The translations under genes and the position numbers were made by a program. This document shows, piece by piece, positions 7,588-15,809 of a DNA stretch of 63,568 nt; position 1 is the stretch's first letter; every line of letters begins with the position of its first letter. The stretch is from Actinomycetota bacterium (GTDB lineage Bacteria; Actinomycetota; UBA4738; HRBIN12): assembly GCA_005884925.1 (NCBI GenBank), contig VAYU01000029.1:1-63568 (forward strand), in the 5' to 3' direction. The notes beneath the pieces were generated by a model that made no database searches, had not been told where the DNA came from, and saw nothing but the letters and a program-made list of their open reading frames with translations.

Positions 7588-8786
7588 TGGCGACGATCGA
7601 GGCGCCCCTACCGACCACCCGAGAGCGGGTCCGACCGGAGTGGCTCGAGAACATAGGCGGCCAGCTGCTCGCTCTCGTCGCGGCGCTCGTGATCGCCCTC
7701 CTCCTCGGCTCCTTCATCATCCTCGCGTACGGCGAAAGCCCCGCTGTCGTCTACGGAGCGATCCTCCAGTTCTCGTTCGGCAGCAAGGACGGCTTCGGGT
7801 ACGTGATCTCGATCGCGACGCCACTCATCTTCTCGGCGCTCGCGGTGGCCGTCTGTTTCAAGGGCGGCATGTTCAACATCGGGGTGGAAGGCCAGTACCT
7901 GGTGGGCATGGTGGTCGCGGCCTGGGCGGCGCTGAAGCTCGATTTCCTGCCCGGTCCGTTGCTGATGTGGGTGACCATCCTGTTCGGGATGCTCGGGGCG
8001 GTGGCCTTCGCCTTGGTTCCCGCGGTCCTCAAGGTGAAGACCGGCGCCCACGAGGTCGTGACGACGATCATGATGAACGGCATCGCGATCTCCCTCGTCG
8101 CCTGGGCGATCAACGGACCGCTGCACTTCACGCAGAAGCTCGGCGCTTTCAACATCAATCTCCGCACCGACCCCTTCAACGCGAACGCGCGTATCCCCGA
8201 TCTCGGTCACCGATTCGGCGTCCCGGAGTCCGCTCATCTGTCGTGGTTGTTCCCCATGGCGCTCGTGACGGCCGCGATCGTTTGGTTCGTGCTGAAGCGG
8301 ATGCGGCTCGGGTACGAGGCACGCGCGGTCGGCGCGTCGGCCGGCTCGGCGCAAGCGGGCGGGATCTCGATCGGCAGCGTTCAGATCAGACTGTTCATCC
8401 TGTCAGGCGCCTTGGCGGGGCTCGTCGGGATGCAGCAACTCCTCGCCGACAAGGGATATCTGCCGGTCCAGTACGAGGCCGCCCTCGGGTTCACTGGCAT
8501 CGCCGTGGCGTTCCTCGGACAGAACAGTCCGCTCGGCATCGTGCTGGCCGCGATCCTGTGGGGGGTGCTCGCGCGTGGCGAGACCGCGGTGCAGATCGAT
8601 ACGAACGTGCCTCGTGAGTTCGTGATCATCCTGCAGGGGATCCTGATCATCTCCGTCGTGGTCACCTACCAGCTCGCCCAGCGGCGGTTGCTCGCGCGAC
8701 AGCTGCGCAAAGCAGCGGCCGTCGAGGAGCTAAGCGATTCGGCAGCTGTCGAGGACATCGAGGGACTCGCGAAGGAAGACCGATAG
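7587..8786 (+). CDS. Nucleoside-type ABC transporter permease (first)
   Basis: A 399-residue inner-membrane permease of the branched-chain/ribose permease superfamily (YufP-like). A long hydrophobic helix at about residues 25-50 is followed by further membrane spans. The conserved cytoplasmic loop RAVGASAGSAQAGGI precedes another hydrophobic block and FTGIAVAFLGQNSPLG. The C-terminus is a charged tail of about 30 residues. It overlaps the ATPase stop by one base (TGATG), and the next permease starts directly after its stop, so the four importer genes form one operon. Confidence 0.9.
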   Translation: MATIEAPLPTTRERVRPEWLENIGGQLLALVAALVIALLLGSFIILAYGESPAVVYGAILQFSFGSKDGFGYVISIATPLIFSALAVAVCFKGGMFNIGVEGQYLVGMVVAAWAALKLDFLPGPLLMWVTILFGMLGAVAFALVPAVLKVKTGAHEVVTTIMMNGIAISLVAWAINGPLHFTQKLGAFNINLRTDPFNANARIPDLGHRFGVPESAHLSWLFPMALVTAAIVWFVLKRMRLGYEARAVGASAGSAQAGGISIGSVQIRLFILSGALAGLVGMQQLLADKGYLPVQYEAALGFTGIAVAFLGQNSPLGIVLAAILWGVLARGETAVQIDTNVPREFVIILQGILIISVVVTYQLAQRRLLARQLRKAAAVEELSDSAAVEDIEGLAKEDR

Positions 8787-9767
8787 ATGGCGCTCGGTGA
8801 CATCGGGGCCGCGATCGGGATCGCCTTCACGTACTTCACGATCATCTACCTGACCGGGCTCGGGGGCCTGTTCAGCGAGCGTTCGGGCATCGTGAATATC
8901 GGCCTCGAGGGCATGATGATCGTCGGCACCGTCACGGGGTCATGGGGAGCGCACCATTTCACGCTGCCACCCCCGGACGGCCTCGGCTGGGGCCTGCCAT
9001 GGGGGCCGATCATGGGACTACTGATCGGGATGATCGCCGGAGCGACGTTCGCCACGATCCACGCCCTCGCGACGGTCACCTTCCGGGTGGACCACATCGT
9101 GTCGGGCGTTGTGATCAATCTGGTTGCGGTGGGGTTGGCTCGGTTCCTGTCGACGATCTTCTTCGGGCAGGCGACGCAGTCGGATCCCGGGCAACCCCAC
9201 ATGAACCCGGTCAACATCCCGCTGCTTTCCAGCATCCCGTGGGGGTTGGGACGTGCGTTCCAACAGCTGTCGCCGATGGTGGTCGTGGCGGGGCTTCTGG
9301 TCTTCCCGGTGTCCTTCGCGTTGTACCGGACCCGTTGGGGCCTTCGATTGCGCTCCTGTGGCGAGAACCCTGAGGCCGCGCGCTCCCTCGGCGTGCGTGT
9401 TGCGCCCCTCCGCTACGAGGGAGTCCTGCTGTCGGGGGCGCTCGCGGGGCTGGCCGGTGCGTACCTCGCGGTCGAGGTTGCCTACAGCTGGGGGGAAGGG
9501 CAGACGCAGGGTCTCGGGTTCATCGCGCTGGCCGCGCTGATCCTGTCGAACTGGAACCCGGTCCGACTCATGGTGGCTTCGTTCGTCTTCGGGTTCGCCC
9601 AGGCGATCCCGCTCCGCCTTGCCGACGCTCCGATCTTCCGGCTGATCCCGGATCAGTTCGTGCGTATGACGCCCTATATCGTCACGATCGTGGTGCTGGC
9701 CGGGTTCGTGGGGAAGGTGCGACCGCCGGCGGCGGCCGGTCGAGCGTACGAGGGCGGGACGACCTAG
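8787..9767 (+). CDS. Nucleoside-type ABC transporter permease (second)
   Basis: A 326-residue permease (YufQ-like) that pairs with the upstream permease. The N-terminal LTGLGGLFSERSGIVNIGLEGMMIVG block is the family signature (written here in part: SERSGIVNIGLEGMM). The cytoplasmic coupling loop is RSCGENPEAARSLGVRV, followed by SGALAGLAGAYLAVE. The gene begins at the base after the previous stop. It is the last gene of the importer and ends four bases from the convergent upp stop. Confidence 0.9.
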   Translation: MALGDIGAAIGIAFTYFTIIYLTGLGGLFSERSGIVNIGLEGMMIVGTVTGSWGAHHFTLPPPDGLGWGLPWGPIMGLLIGMIAGATFATIHALATVTFRVDHIVSGVVINLVAVGLARFLSTIFFGQATQSDPGQPHMNPVNIPLLSSIPWGLGRAFQQLSPMVVVAGLLVFPVSFALYRTRWGLRLRSCGENPEAARSLGVRVAPLRYEGVLLSGALAGLAGAYLAVEVAYSWGEGQTQGLGFIALAALILSNWNPVRLMVASFVFGFAQAIPLRLADAPIFRLIPDQFVRMTPYIVTIVVLAGFVGKVRPPAAAGRAYEGGTT

Positions 9768-9771
9768 CGGC

Positions 9772-10395
9772 TCAGACCGTGCCGTGGAGCCGGTCGCCGA
9801 AGTCCCCGAGGCCCGGCAGGATGAAGCCCTGATCGTTGAGTTGGCGATCGAGAGCGGCCGTGAAGACGGGGACGTCGGGGTGGTCCGCGGCCAACCGCTC
9901 GACACCCTCGGGGGCGGCGACCACGCAGACGAACGAGATCGACTTGGGGACGGCGTTCGCCTTGATGTGGGTCACGGCCGCCGTGCCGCTCCCACCGGTG
10001 GCGAGCATCGGGTCGAGCACGAGCGCGCGGCGCCCCTCCATCGGAGGGAGCTTCGCGTAGTAGTCGCGCGGCTGGAGCGTGATCTCGTCGCGCTCCATGC
10101 CGAGGTAGCCCACGACCGTGTCCGGGTACAGGTCGGTTGCCGCATCGAGGAGCCCGAGGCCCGCTCGCAGGACGGGGATCGCGACGAGCCGCTCGCCGAT
10201 GACCCGGCCGGATGTCGTCTCCAGCGGGGTGGGGACCTCCACCGGATCGGTCGCCAGATCCTGGGTCGCCTCCAGGACGAGGAGCCATCCCAGTCGCCGC
10301 GTGAGCGTCCGGAACAGGTCGGGAGGGGTCCGTTCGTCGCGGAGCCGGGCGAGCAGGTCGGCGGCGAGCGGATGATCCAAGACCGTGAGGGTCAC
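9772..10395 (-). CDS. upp: Uracil phosphoribosyltransferase
   Basis: Catalyses uracil + PRPP to UMP in pyrimidine salvage, in the cytoplasm. The 207-residue length is normal. The PRPP-binding loop is visible as ALVLDPMLATGGSGTAAV, and the flanking regions VAIPVLRAGLGLLDAA and FVCVVAAPEGVERL are as expected. The C-terminal uracil-binding LNDQGFILPGLGDFGDR is intact. It converges with the nucleoside importer, a sensible pairing of uptake and salvage although they are separate transcripts. Upstream it faces the aroF leader. Confidence 0.95.
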   Translation of the reverse strand: MTLTVLDHPLAADLLARLRDERTPPDLFRTLTRRLGWLLVLEATQDLATDPVEVPTPLETTSGRVIGERLVAIPVLRAGLGLLDAATDLYPDTVVGYLGMERDEITLQPRDYYAKLPPMEGRRALVLDPMLATGGSGTAAVTHIKANAVPKSISFVCVVAAPEGVERLAADHPDVPVFTAALDRQLNDQGFILPGLGDFGDRLHGTV

Positions 10396-10409
10396 CGGCG
10401 CATGCTAGC

Positions 10410-10449
10410 GACGGCGGGCGCGGGTGGCTTGCCACCCGCGCCCGCCGTC
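10410..10449. repeat. Perfect 18-bp inverted repeat between upp and the aroF leader
   Basis: Arms 10410-10427 (GACGGCGGGCGCGGGTGG) and 10432-10449 match exactly around the loop CTTG. It fills most of the 72 bases between the upp start and the leader ORF. No T-run follows on either strand and both flanking genes point away from it. A terminator for either gene is therefore implausible; an operator or 5' UTR hairpin is possible. Confidence 0.75.
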
Positions 10450-10467
10450 TGCCACCATCTGCCCGAG

Positions 10468-10521
10468 ATGCAGCGGTGCGTCGGCTTCTGGTTCTTCTAC
10501 GGCGGGCACGACCCGGCGTAG
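10468..10521 (+). CDS. Putative aromatic-amino-acid leader peptide of aroF
   Basis: A 17-codon ORF with the sequence MQRCVGFWFFYGGHDPA, ending in TAG. Five of six consecutive codons from 10486 encode aromatic residues (Phe-Trp-Phe-Phe-Tyr). It lies 100 bases upstream of DAHP synthase, the first committed step of Phe, Tyr and Trp synthesis, and is followed by an intrinsic terminator. This is the arrangement of a classical ribosome-mediated attenuator: shortage of charged aromatic tRNAs would stall the ribosome and favour read-through. The Shine-Dalgarno sequence is weak (CCCGAG). The role is inferred from layout and codon content. Confidence 0.75.
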   Translation: MQRCVGFWFFYGGHDPA

Positions 10522-10548
10522 TCGCCAGCGGCCATCGAGCAGCGAGCG

Positions 10549-10579
10549 ACCCCGGGCCGGACGCCCGGGGTTTCGATTT
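10549..10579 (+). terminator. Intrinsic terminator (attenuator) before aroF
   Basis: Arms CCCCGGGC (10550-10557) and GCCCGGGG (10563-10570) pair perfectly around CGGAC, with an added A-T pair at 10549/10571, and TTTCGATTT follows. It lies between the leader stop (10521) and aroF (10622). A short competing pairing between 10503-10507 (CGGGC) and 10563-10567 (GCCCG) is possible. The loop region CGGGCCGGACG is repeated at 10597-10607, close to the aroF ribosome-binding site. Confidence 0.75.
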
Positions 10580-10621
10580 CCCCGGACCGTTCGACCGGGC
10601 CGGACGAGGAGGTTCGACCGC

Positions 10622-11641
10622 ATGGTCGTGGTGATGACACCAGAGGCGACGGACGCCGACATCGACGCCGTCGCGGAACGCGTACGAGCGAACGGCGGCG
10701 AGGCGTTCGTCTCCCGCGGCACGGTGCACACGATCGTCGGCCTCGTCGGCGACACCGAGCGATTCAAGGCGATCGATTGGCGCCAGATGCAGGGCGTCGA
10801 TCACGTGATCCAGATCGGGAAGCCGTACAAGATGGTCTCGCGCGACCTTCACCCCGAGACCACCGTCGTCAAGGTCGGCACCGTCCCGGTCGGCCGGGAC
10901 ACCTTCACGCTGATCGCCGGCCCCTGCGCGGTGGAGAATCCCGAGCAGACGATGCGTGCGATCCGCGCGGCGAAGGATGCCGGCGCCACCATCGTCCGCG
11001 GCGACGTCTACAAGCCGCGAACGTCGCCCTACTCTTTCCAGGGGCTCGGTGAGCAAGGCATCGAGATCCTGCAGGAGGCGCGTCGCGAGTTCGGTCTCCC
11101 GGTGGTGATCGAGGTCGTGGATGTGTCCCAGGTCGCGCACGTCGCGGACGTCGCCGACTGCATCCGGGTCGGGACCCGCAACGCTCAGAACTTCGAGCTG
11201 TTGAAGGAGGTTGGGCTCGCGAACAAGCCCGTGATGTTGAAGCGGGGTCTCGCGATGACCGTCGACGAATGGCTCCAGGCGGCCGAATATGTCGCGCAAC
11301 GCGGCAACTCCGAGATCATCCTGTGCGAGCGCGGGATCCGGACCTTCGAGCCGTCGACCCGCAACACCCTCGACCTGGGAGGCATGGCCGTCGCGCAGCA
11401 CGAGTCGCACCTGCCGGTGATCGTCGATCCGTCTCACGCCGTGGGGAAACGTCACCTCGTGGCGGCCATGGCGCGCGCGGCGCTCGCCGCCGGGGCCGAC
11501 GGCGTGATGGTCGACGTCCATGCCAACCCGGAGCAGGCGATGGTCGACGGTGCCCAGGCGTTGCTGCCAGAGGAGGTCGTGGCGCTCGGAGGCCAGCTCG
11601 CAGCGATCGCGGAGGCGCTGGGCCGGCAGATGAACCGGTAG
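10622..11641 (+). CDS. aroF: 3-deoxy-7-phosphoheptulonate synthase (DAHP synthase), type I beta
   Basis: Condenses phosphoenolpyruvate and erythrose 4-phosphate, the first step of the shikimate pathway. The 339-residue protein has the N-terminal ferredoxin-like regulatory domain of the AroF/Thermotoga subgroup (about residues 1-70, VVVMTPEATDADIDAVAERV). The KDO8PS/DAHPS barrel follows, with LIAGPCAVENPEQT, DVYKPRTSPYSFQG, GTRNAQNFELLKEVG and VIVDPSHAVGKRH. The ATG at 10622 follows GAGGAGG at good spacing. Expression is probably controlled by the upstream leader peptide and terminator. Confidence 0.95.
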   Translation: MVVVMTPEATDADIDAVAERVRANGGEAFVSRGTVHTIVGLVGDTERFKAIDWRQMQGVDHVIQIGKPYKMVSRDLHPETTVVKVGTVPVGRDTFTLIAGPCAVENPEQTMRAIRAAKDAGATIVRGDVYKPRTSPYSFQGLGEQGIEILQEARREFGLPVVIEVVDVSQVAHVADVADCIRVGTRNAQNFELLKEVGLANKPVMLKRGLAMTVDEWLQAAEYVAQRGNSEIILCERGIRTFEPSTRNTLDLGGMAVAQHESHLPVIVDPSHAVGKRHLVAAMARAALAAGADGVMVDVHANPEQAMVDGAQALLPEEVVALGGQLAAIAEALGRQMNR

Positions 11642-11647
11642 TGAGGC

Positions 11648-12112
11648 TCAGTCCTCGAGCCACCAGGTCGGACGGCGTGGAGGGGCGAGGGATCGGTCGG
11701 CTTTCCGCAGGAGCGCCACCAGGCGGCCGCGCTCGATATCCGTCAGGCCCTTCTCGAGAACGTCGGGCATGTCGGCGAACTCGCGGAGGCGGGCGATGCG
11801 CCTGCGTGCGACCGGCGTGACGACGAGATAAGTGGCGTGCGATTCGCGCTCGAAGGTGACCAGATCGGATCTGGCGAGCTTCGTCGCGATGGCCAGCGCC
11901 GCCTGTCGCGTCACGCGAAGACGTCGCGCGAGCTCTGAGACGTGCATGTCGTTCTCGTCAAGCAGAGCGACGAGTGCACGGTACTGGGCGTAGGAGATGC
12001 CGAACCCTTCGAGGCACTGATCCATGGCGACCTCGAAGCGGTGTTGAACGCGCCGAGCCTCGACCATGACGTCCCACCCGGTGGCGGTCGTGATGTCATC
12101 GACGTCACACAT
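11648..12112 (-). CDS. MarR-family transcriptional regulator
   Basis: A 154-residue winged-helix regulator. The DNA-recognition part reads VSELARRLRVTRQAALAIAT (about residues 57-76), followed by the wing LVTFERESHATYLVVT. The flanking helices needed for dimerisation are present. It converges with aroF, with six bases between stops. Upstream (12113-12315) is about 200 bases of non-coding sequence that should hold its promoter; I see no convincing palindrome there. The ligand and targets are unknown. Confidence 0.85.
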   Translation of the reverse strand: MCDVDDITTATGWDVMVEARRVQHRFEVAMDQCLEGFGISYAQYRALVALLDENDMHVSELARRLRVTRQAALAIATKLARSDLVTFERESHATYLVVTPVARRRIARLREFADMPDVLEKGLTDIERGRLVALLRKADRSLAPPRRPTWWLED

Positions 12113-12315
12113 GGAGGCCGTTCATACCGCGAGGGTCTGACATCGCGGCGCACCAGGTCGCAAGCGGTTACCCACGATCGCGGCATCCTGTCTGGGAAAC
12201 GTGTCAACGTCTTCACGACTGCGACGTCCTTCGCTCTCGTGAACCTGTGGACACGTGGTCGGGCGAGACACACCCGACTCACCGCAAGGGGTTGACGTTC
12301 GCCGGGGCCCGGGAG

Positions 12316-13101
12316 TCAGACGAGCGCGGGAACGTTGGGCGTCAGTTCGAGGATGTTGCAGCTCCCGCGCCAGCGGCCGATCGATTCGGCGGGAGCGCCA
12401 GCTCGGGACTTGCGCTTGTCCGCCAGCGCCTTCGCGGCCTCCTCCCACTCCGCACCCTCGAGCAGCCGCGGGGCCGCGGTGAACTCCTGGGCGGCCGTGT
12501 CACGACCCTTCCGGCGGGTCACCACGAAGAACTCTTTCGCCTCGCGGACGCCGGGGATCGTCTGCTCCTGAGGCCCCGGCTGCTTCTGCGACAGCAGGTA
12601 GATCCTCCCGTTCTTGTAGACGAACCACGCGGGGATCGTGATCCGACGCCCGCCGACGTCCGCACCCACCCAGATCACGTCAGACTTCCGGAGCGCATCC
12701 TCGATGTCCTTCGGCAGCTTCGTCGGAGCGGCCTGCACGTACACCGGGAGCTCGATCTCACCCACGATCTGCTCGTCGATGATGAACGAGGCCACGTAGG
12801 TCCCCGTCTCGTCGAAGACGGCGTCCGTCACGACGTCGAGCTCCGTCGTCAGGTCGAACATCCCCAACATCCGCCGGTACTCGGGTCCCCACCGCCAGAT
12901 CATGCGTCCGGACGGACCGTAGAGGCGCACCTCCTCCTGCACGATCCCGACGCCGACCTTCCATGCTCGGAAGATCACGAAGGGGAGCGCGGGGCCCGGT
13001 TGCCCCGTGAGGTAGATGCCGTCCGGCGACGACGCTCCTTGGGTCTGCCAGACGCGTTCATCAACGATCGCCGCCGCGACGAGCTCCCCCACGGTGTCCA
13101 T
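12316..13101 (-). CDS. Uncharacterised protein, possible beta-sandwich plus split-barrel-like domain
   Basis: I do not recognise this 261-residue protein with certainty. The N-terminal half (to about residue 125) is rich in beta strands, with the ending YVASFIIDEQIVGEIELPVY resembling small beta-sandwich domains. The C-terminal half, GADVGGRRITIPAWFVYKNG and RIYLLSQKQPG, resembles the split-barrel fold of pyridoxamine oxidase/F420 reductase relatives but lacks a clear cofactor motif. The last ~40 residues are Lys/Arg/Ala-rich. It lies 28 bases from the protease gene upstream on the same strand and may be co-transcribed with it. Confidence 0.5.
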   Translation of the reverse strand: MDTVGELVAAAIVDERVWQTQGASSPDGIYLTGQPGPALPFVIFRAWKVGVGIVQEEVRLYGPSGRMIWRWGPEYRRMLGMFDLTTELDVVTDAVFDETGTYVASFIIDEQIVGEIELPVYVQAAPTKLPKDIEDALRKSDVIWVGADVGGRRITIPAWFVYKNGRIYLLSQKQPGPQEQTIPGVREAKEFFVVTRRKGRDTAAQEFTAAPRLLEGAEWEEAAKALADKRKSRAGAPAESIGRWRGSCNILELTPNVPALV

Positions 13102-13129
13102 CGCGGGGCAGGATACCGCTCCGAGGTTG

Positions 13130-14311
13130 CTAGACCGTCCTGGCGAGCCACAGGCGTGGCTCCTCGATCTCCGGCAACGACGGCATCGCCTCGGCCGACT
13201 CCCACATCCGCGCGAGCGTCGTCTCGTCCGTGAGGTCGACGACGACGTCGCAGAACCGCCGACCTGCCGCGTACTGCTCCCGCTTCATGTCGATCCCGAG
13301 CAGCCGCTCGAACACGGGGTCGGTCGCCTCGTCTTCGCGATGGCGACGCATCGCCTCTTCGATCATCGCGTGCGTGGCAAGGAGCCGCACGCCGAGCGAA
13401 TGCATCACGTGGTCCGCGTACCCTTCGGCCGCCGCCATGAACGCCTGGATACGGCCGAGCTTCAACCGTTGCTCGTCGTCGAGGACGGCGCCGAACAACG
13501 CGTCGCCATCCTCGCCGCCGAGCGCACGCTCCACGGCCTCCGGGTCGGTCGGGTCGAGCGAGGAGAACCGCTCCTGGATCGCACGGACGTCCACCGTGAG
13601 CGTCGACAGGAAATCGTCGACGAGCGCGGCGAAGTGCGCGGACGTCCAGGACCGCCCGAACTCGAGCCGGTGCGTCACCTCGTGGAGGGCGACGGATGTC
13701 CGGAACTCGGTCGGGTCGAGCGACCAGTCGTGCTCGAATCGCGCGATGTTGGGCACCACGAACAACAGGGCGCCCGAGCCCGCCTGGCGAGGAACCGCTA
13801 CGTCGTACTGGCCGAGCACACGCGTGGCCAGGAACCCGAGCACCTGTCCGACCTGCGTTCCCTGCAGCAGCGGTCCGAGCTGCGTCAGCACGCCCGCCAT
13901 CGGCCCCAGGTTTTCGGGCATCTGTTCGCGCATCGCCGTCTCGAGCGCTTCGCCCATCCGCTGCGCCGCGGGCTCGAGCAACGAACGAAGGCTCGTCGCG
14001 CTGGCGCCGACCCACTCGGCTCGGCGCACCGGCTGGACGTGGACGATATCGCCCGGAAGCTCTATCCCGGTGAACCCCGCGACCTGCAGTTCCGCAACGC
14101 GGACGGCTTCGTCGAGCAAGCGACGATCCTCGTCGGTCGGCTCGGGGTCGGGACCGTCCTCGAGCGCGGTCGCGACACCGACCTGCCTCGCGAGCTCCCA
14201 GTTGATCGGGCCGGTCGAGGAGGCCATGACGCGCTGCAGCTCGCGGAACAAGGGCGCGTCTCGAAGGGCGTCGGGGTCCATCCCGAACGGGAAGCCGAGT
14301 GGGTCGCTCAC
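13130..14311 (-). CDS. Zinc-dependent metalloprotease of the F420-associated family
   Basis: A 393-residue protein with a gluzincin-like HEVTHRLEF motif (HExxH) and a downstream helix FMAAAEGYADHVMHSLG that would supply a third ligand. This layout matches the actinobacterial family usually annotated as zinc-dependent metalloprotease or F420 biosynthesis-associated protein. The substrate is unknown. No signal peptide is visible, so it should be cytoplasmic. It is divergent from moaE with about 30 bases between starts. Confidence 0.8.
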   Translation of the reverse strand: MSDPLGFPFGMDPDALRDAPLFRELQRVMASSTGPINWELARQVGVATALEDGPDPEPTDEDRRLLDEAVRVAELQVAGFTGIELPGDIVHVQPVRRAEWVGASATSLRSLLEPAAQRMGEALETAMREQMPENLGPMAGVLTQLGPLLQGTQVGQVLGFLATRVLGQYDVAVPRQAGSGALLFVVPNIARFEHDWSLDPTEFRTSVALHEVTHRLEFGRSWTSAHFAALVDDFLSTLTVDVRAIQERFSSLDPTDPEAVERALGGEDGDALFGAVLDDEQRLKLGRIQAFMAAAEGYADHVMHSLGVRLLATHAMIEEAMRRHREDEATDPVFERLLGIDMKREQYAAGRRFCDVVVDLTDETTLARMWESAEAMPSLPEIEEPRLWLARTV

Positions 14312-14342
14312 GCGGCCAGACTACGACGTCCCTCGCGCTACG

Positions 14343-14783
14343 ATGGGCGCCGTGTCCGACGACCAGACGCTCGCGCGGGTCACCGCCGAGCCACTGTCCG
14401 TCGACGAAGCGATCGTGTTCATCGCCGATCCCTCGGCGGGGGGATCGTGCATCTTCGTCGGTACGGTGCGTGACACCGACGCTCGTGGCGCCGTCGTGAC
14501 CGGGCTCACCTACGAATCGTGGGACGAGATCGCGGTCGACCGGCTCCGCGAGATCGCCGAGGGGCTCCGCGCTCGCTGGCCCATCCGGAAGGTGGCACTG
14601 CTCCACCGCACCGGAGATCTCGCCGTCGGCGAGGCGAGCGTGGTGGTGGCCGTCTCCAGCGCTCACCGCGCGGAAGCGTTCGAGGCGTGTCGCGAGGGGA
14701 TCGAACGGCTGAAGCACGACGTGCCGATCTGGAAGAAGGAGCTCCTCGCGACCGGTGAAGGCAATTGGGTGATGGGGGCCTGA
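14343..14783 (+). CDS. moaE: Molybdopterin synthase catalytic subunit
   Basis: The large subunit of molybdopterin synthase, which inserts sulfur into precursor Z using thiocarboxylated MoaD. Family motifs are FVGTVRDTD near the N-terminus, LTYESWDEIA, LLHRTGDLAVGEASVVVAVS, and the C-terminal KHDVPIWKKELLATGEGNW with the catalytic lysines. The length is 146 residues. The start may be ATG 14343 or GTG 14352. No moaD or other molybdenum cofactor gene is in the window. The stop overlaps the MreB-like start by one base (TGATG). Confidence 0.92.
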   Translation: MGAVSDDQTLARVTAEPLSVDEAIVFIADPSAGGSCIFVGTVRDTDARGAVVTGLTYESWDEIAVDRLREIAEGLRARWPIRKVALLHRTGDLAVGEASVVVAVSSAHRAEAFEACREGIERLKHDVPIWKKELLATGEGNWVMGA

Positions 14784-15799
14784 TGGGGCGGGACCTCGCG
14801 ATCGACCTCGGAACGGCCAACACGATCGTGTACCGGCAGGGGGAGGGGATCGTCTTCGACGAGCCCACGGTGGTCGCGCTGCATGCATCCACCGGCTCCG
14901 TCGTCGCGATCGGTGAAGCGGCCTGGGATCTGATCGGCGGCGATTCGGGCAACGTCGTCGCCGTGCGCCCGCTCCGTGAGGGAACGGTCACCGAGTATGA
15001 GATGACCGAGCGCTACCTCGGTTCCGTGCTCCGTCGGGCGGCTCCGGGACGCTTCCCCAAGCCTCGCGTCTTGATCTGCATCCCGTCGGAGAGCTCGCAG
15101 GTCGAGAAGCGCGCCGTCGTGGAGGCCGTCACGTCGAGCGGTGGGAAGCAGGTGACCCTCGTGGAGGAAGCGCTCGCGGCGGCGATCGGTGCCGGTCTGC
15201 CGATCCACGAGCCGATCGGGCACCTGATCGTCGACATCGGCGGGGCTCGTTCGGAGATGGCCGTCGTCTCGATGGGGGGCGTCGTCTCGGGCCACGCGGT
15301 GCCGTTCGGCGGGTTCGATCTGGACGCTGCGATCCAGGAGCATCTGCGTTCCGGATGCGGCGTCGCGATCGGGGCGAAGGCCGCCGAGGAGATCAAGATC
15401 GCGATCGGTTCCGCATTCCCGTCGGCGAGCGGTCGGGCCGCGCTCGTGATCGGCCGGGAGCTCTCCACGGGGAACACGGTCGAGGTCAAGATCGATGAAG
15501 ACGAGGTCCGCCAGGCGATGGCCGATCCGGTTCGACGGATCGTCGACGGCGCGCGCCGGACGCTCGGCGACGCGCCGCCCGAGCTCACGCACGACGTGCT
15601 CGAGACCGGCATGTTCCTCACGGGCGGCGGGAGCCTCCTGAAAGGTCTGGATCAGCTCCTCGCCCAGGAGTGCGAGGTCCCGGTGCATGTCGCCGAGAAG
15701 CCGCTCGAGACGGTGGCGATCGGCGCGGGGCACATGCTGGAGCATCTGGAGGAGTACCGTTCGGCGTTCCAGCTCGTCCGGCCGGCCGGCCGGCGTTGA
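14783..15799 (+). CDS. MreB/Mbl-like actin homologue (divergent)
   Basis: A 338-residue bacterial actin. Phosphate-1 motif DLGTANTIVY (about residues 8-17), ICIPSESSQVEKRAV, LVEEALAAAIGAGLP, the AAEEIKIAIGSA block and the adenosine motif FLTGGGSLLKGL are all present. The phosphate-2 motif is IVDIGGARSEMAVVS (residues 149-163), where canonical MreB has DIGGGTT, so nucleotide handling may differ. No mreC or mreD is nearby. Canonical MreB directs lateral cell-wall synthesis; this may be an Mbl-like paralogue. An ATG at 14783 is chosen by overlap with moaE. Confidence 0.8.
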   Translation: MGRDLAIDLGTANTIVYRQGEGIVFDEPTVVALHASTGSVVAIGEAAWDLIGGDSGNVVAVRPLREGTVTEYEMTERYLGSVLRRAAPGRFPKPRVLICIPSESSQVEKRAVVEAVTSSGGKQVTLVEEALAAAIGAGLPIHEPIGHLIVDIGGARSEMAVVSMGGVVSGHAVPFGGFDLDAAIQEHLRSGCGVAIGAKAAEEIKIAIGSAFPSASGRAALVIGRELSTGNTVEVKIDEDEVRQAMADPVRRIVDGARRTLGDAPPELTHDVLETGMFLTGGGSLLKGLDQLLAQECEVPVHVAEKPLETVAIGAGHMLEHLEEYRSAFQLVRPAGRR

Positions 15800-15809
15800 G
15801 CCCAGGGGG

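Noticed and set aside
12258-12278. Small hairpin GTCGGG/CCCGAC upstream of the MarR gene
   Set aside because: It has only six base pairs, a nine-base loop and no T-tract; within chance for this GC content.
12975-14888. Very long minus-strand open frame of over 600 codons
   Set aside because: It is a GC-driven shadow of the protease, moaE and MreB-like genes in another frame; its composition is Arg/Pro/Gly rich with no domain.
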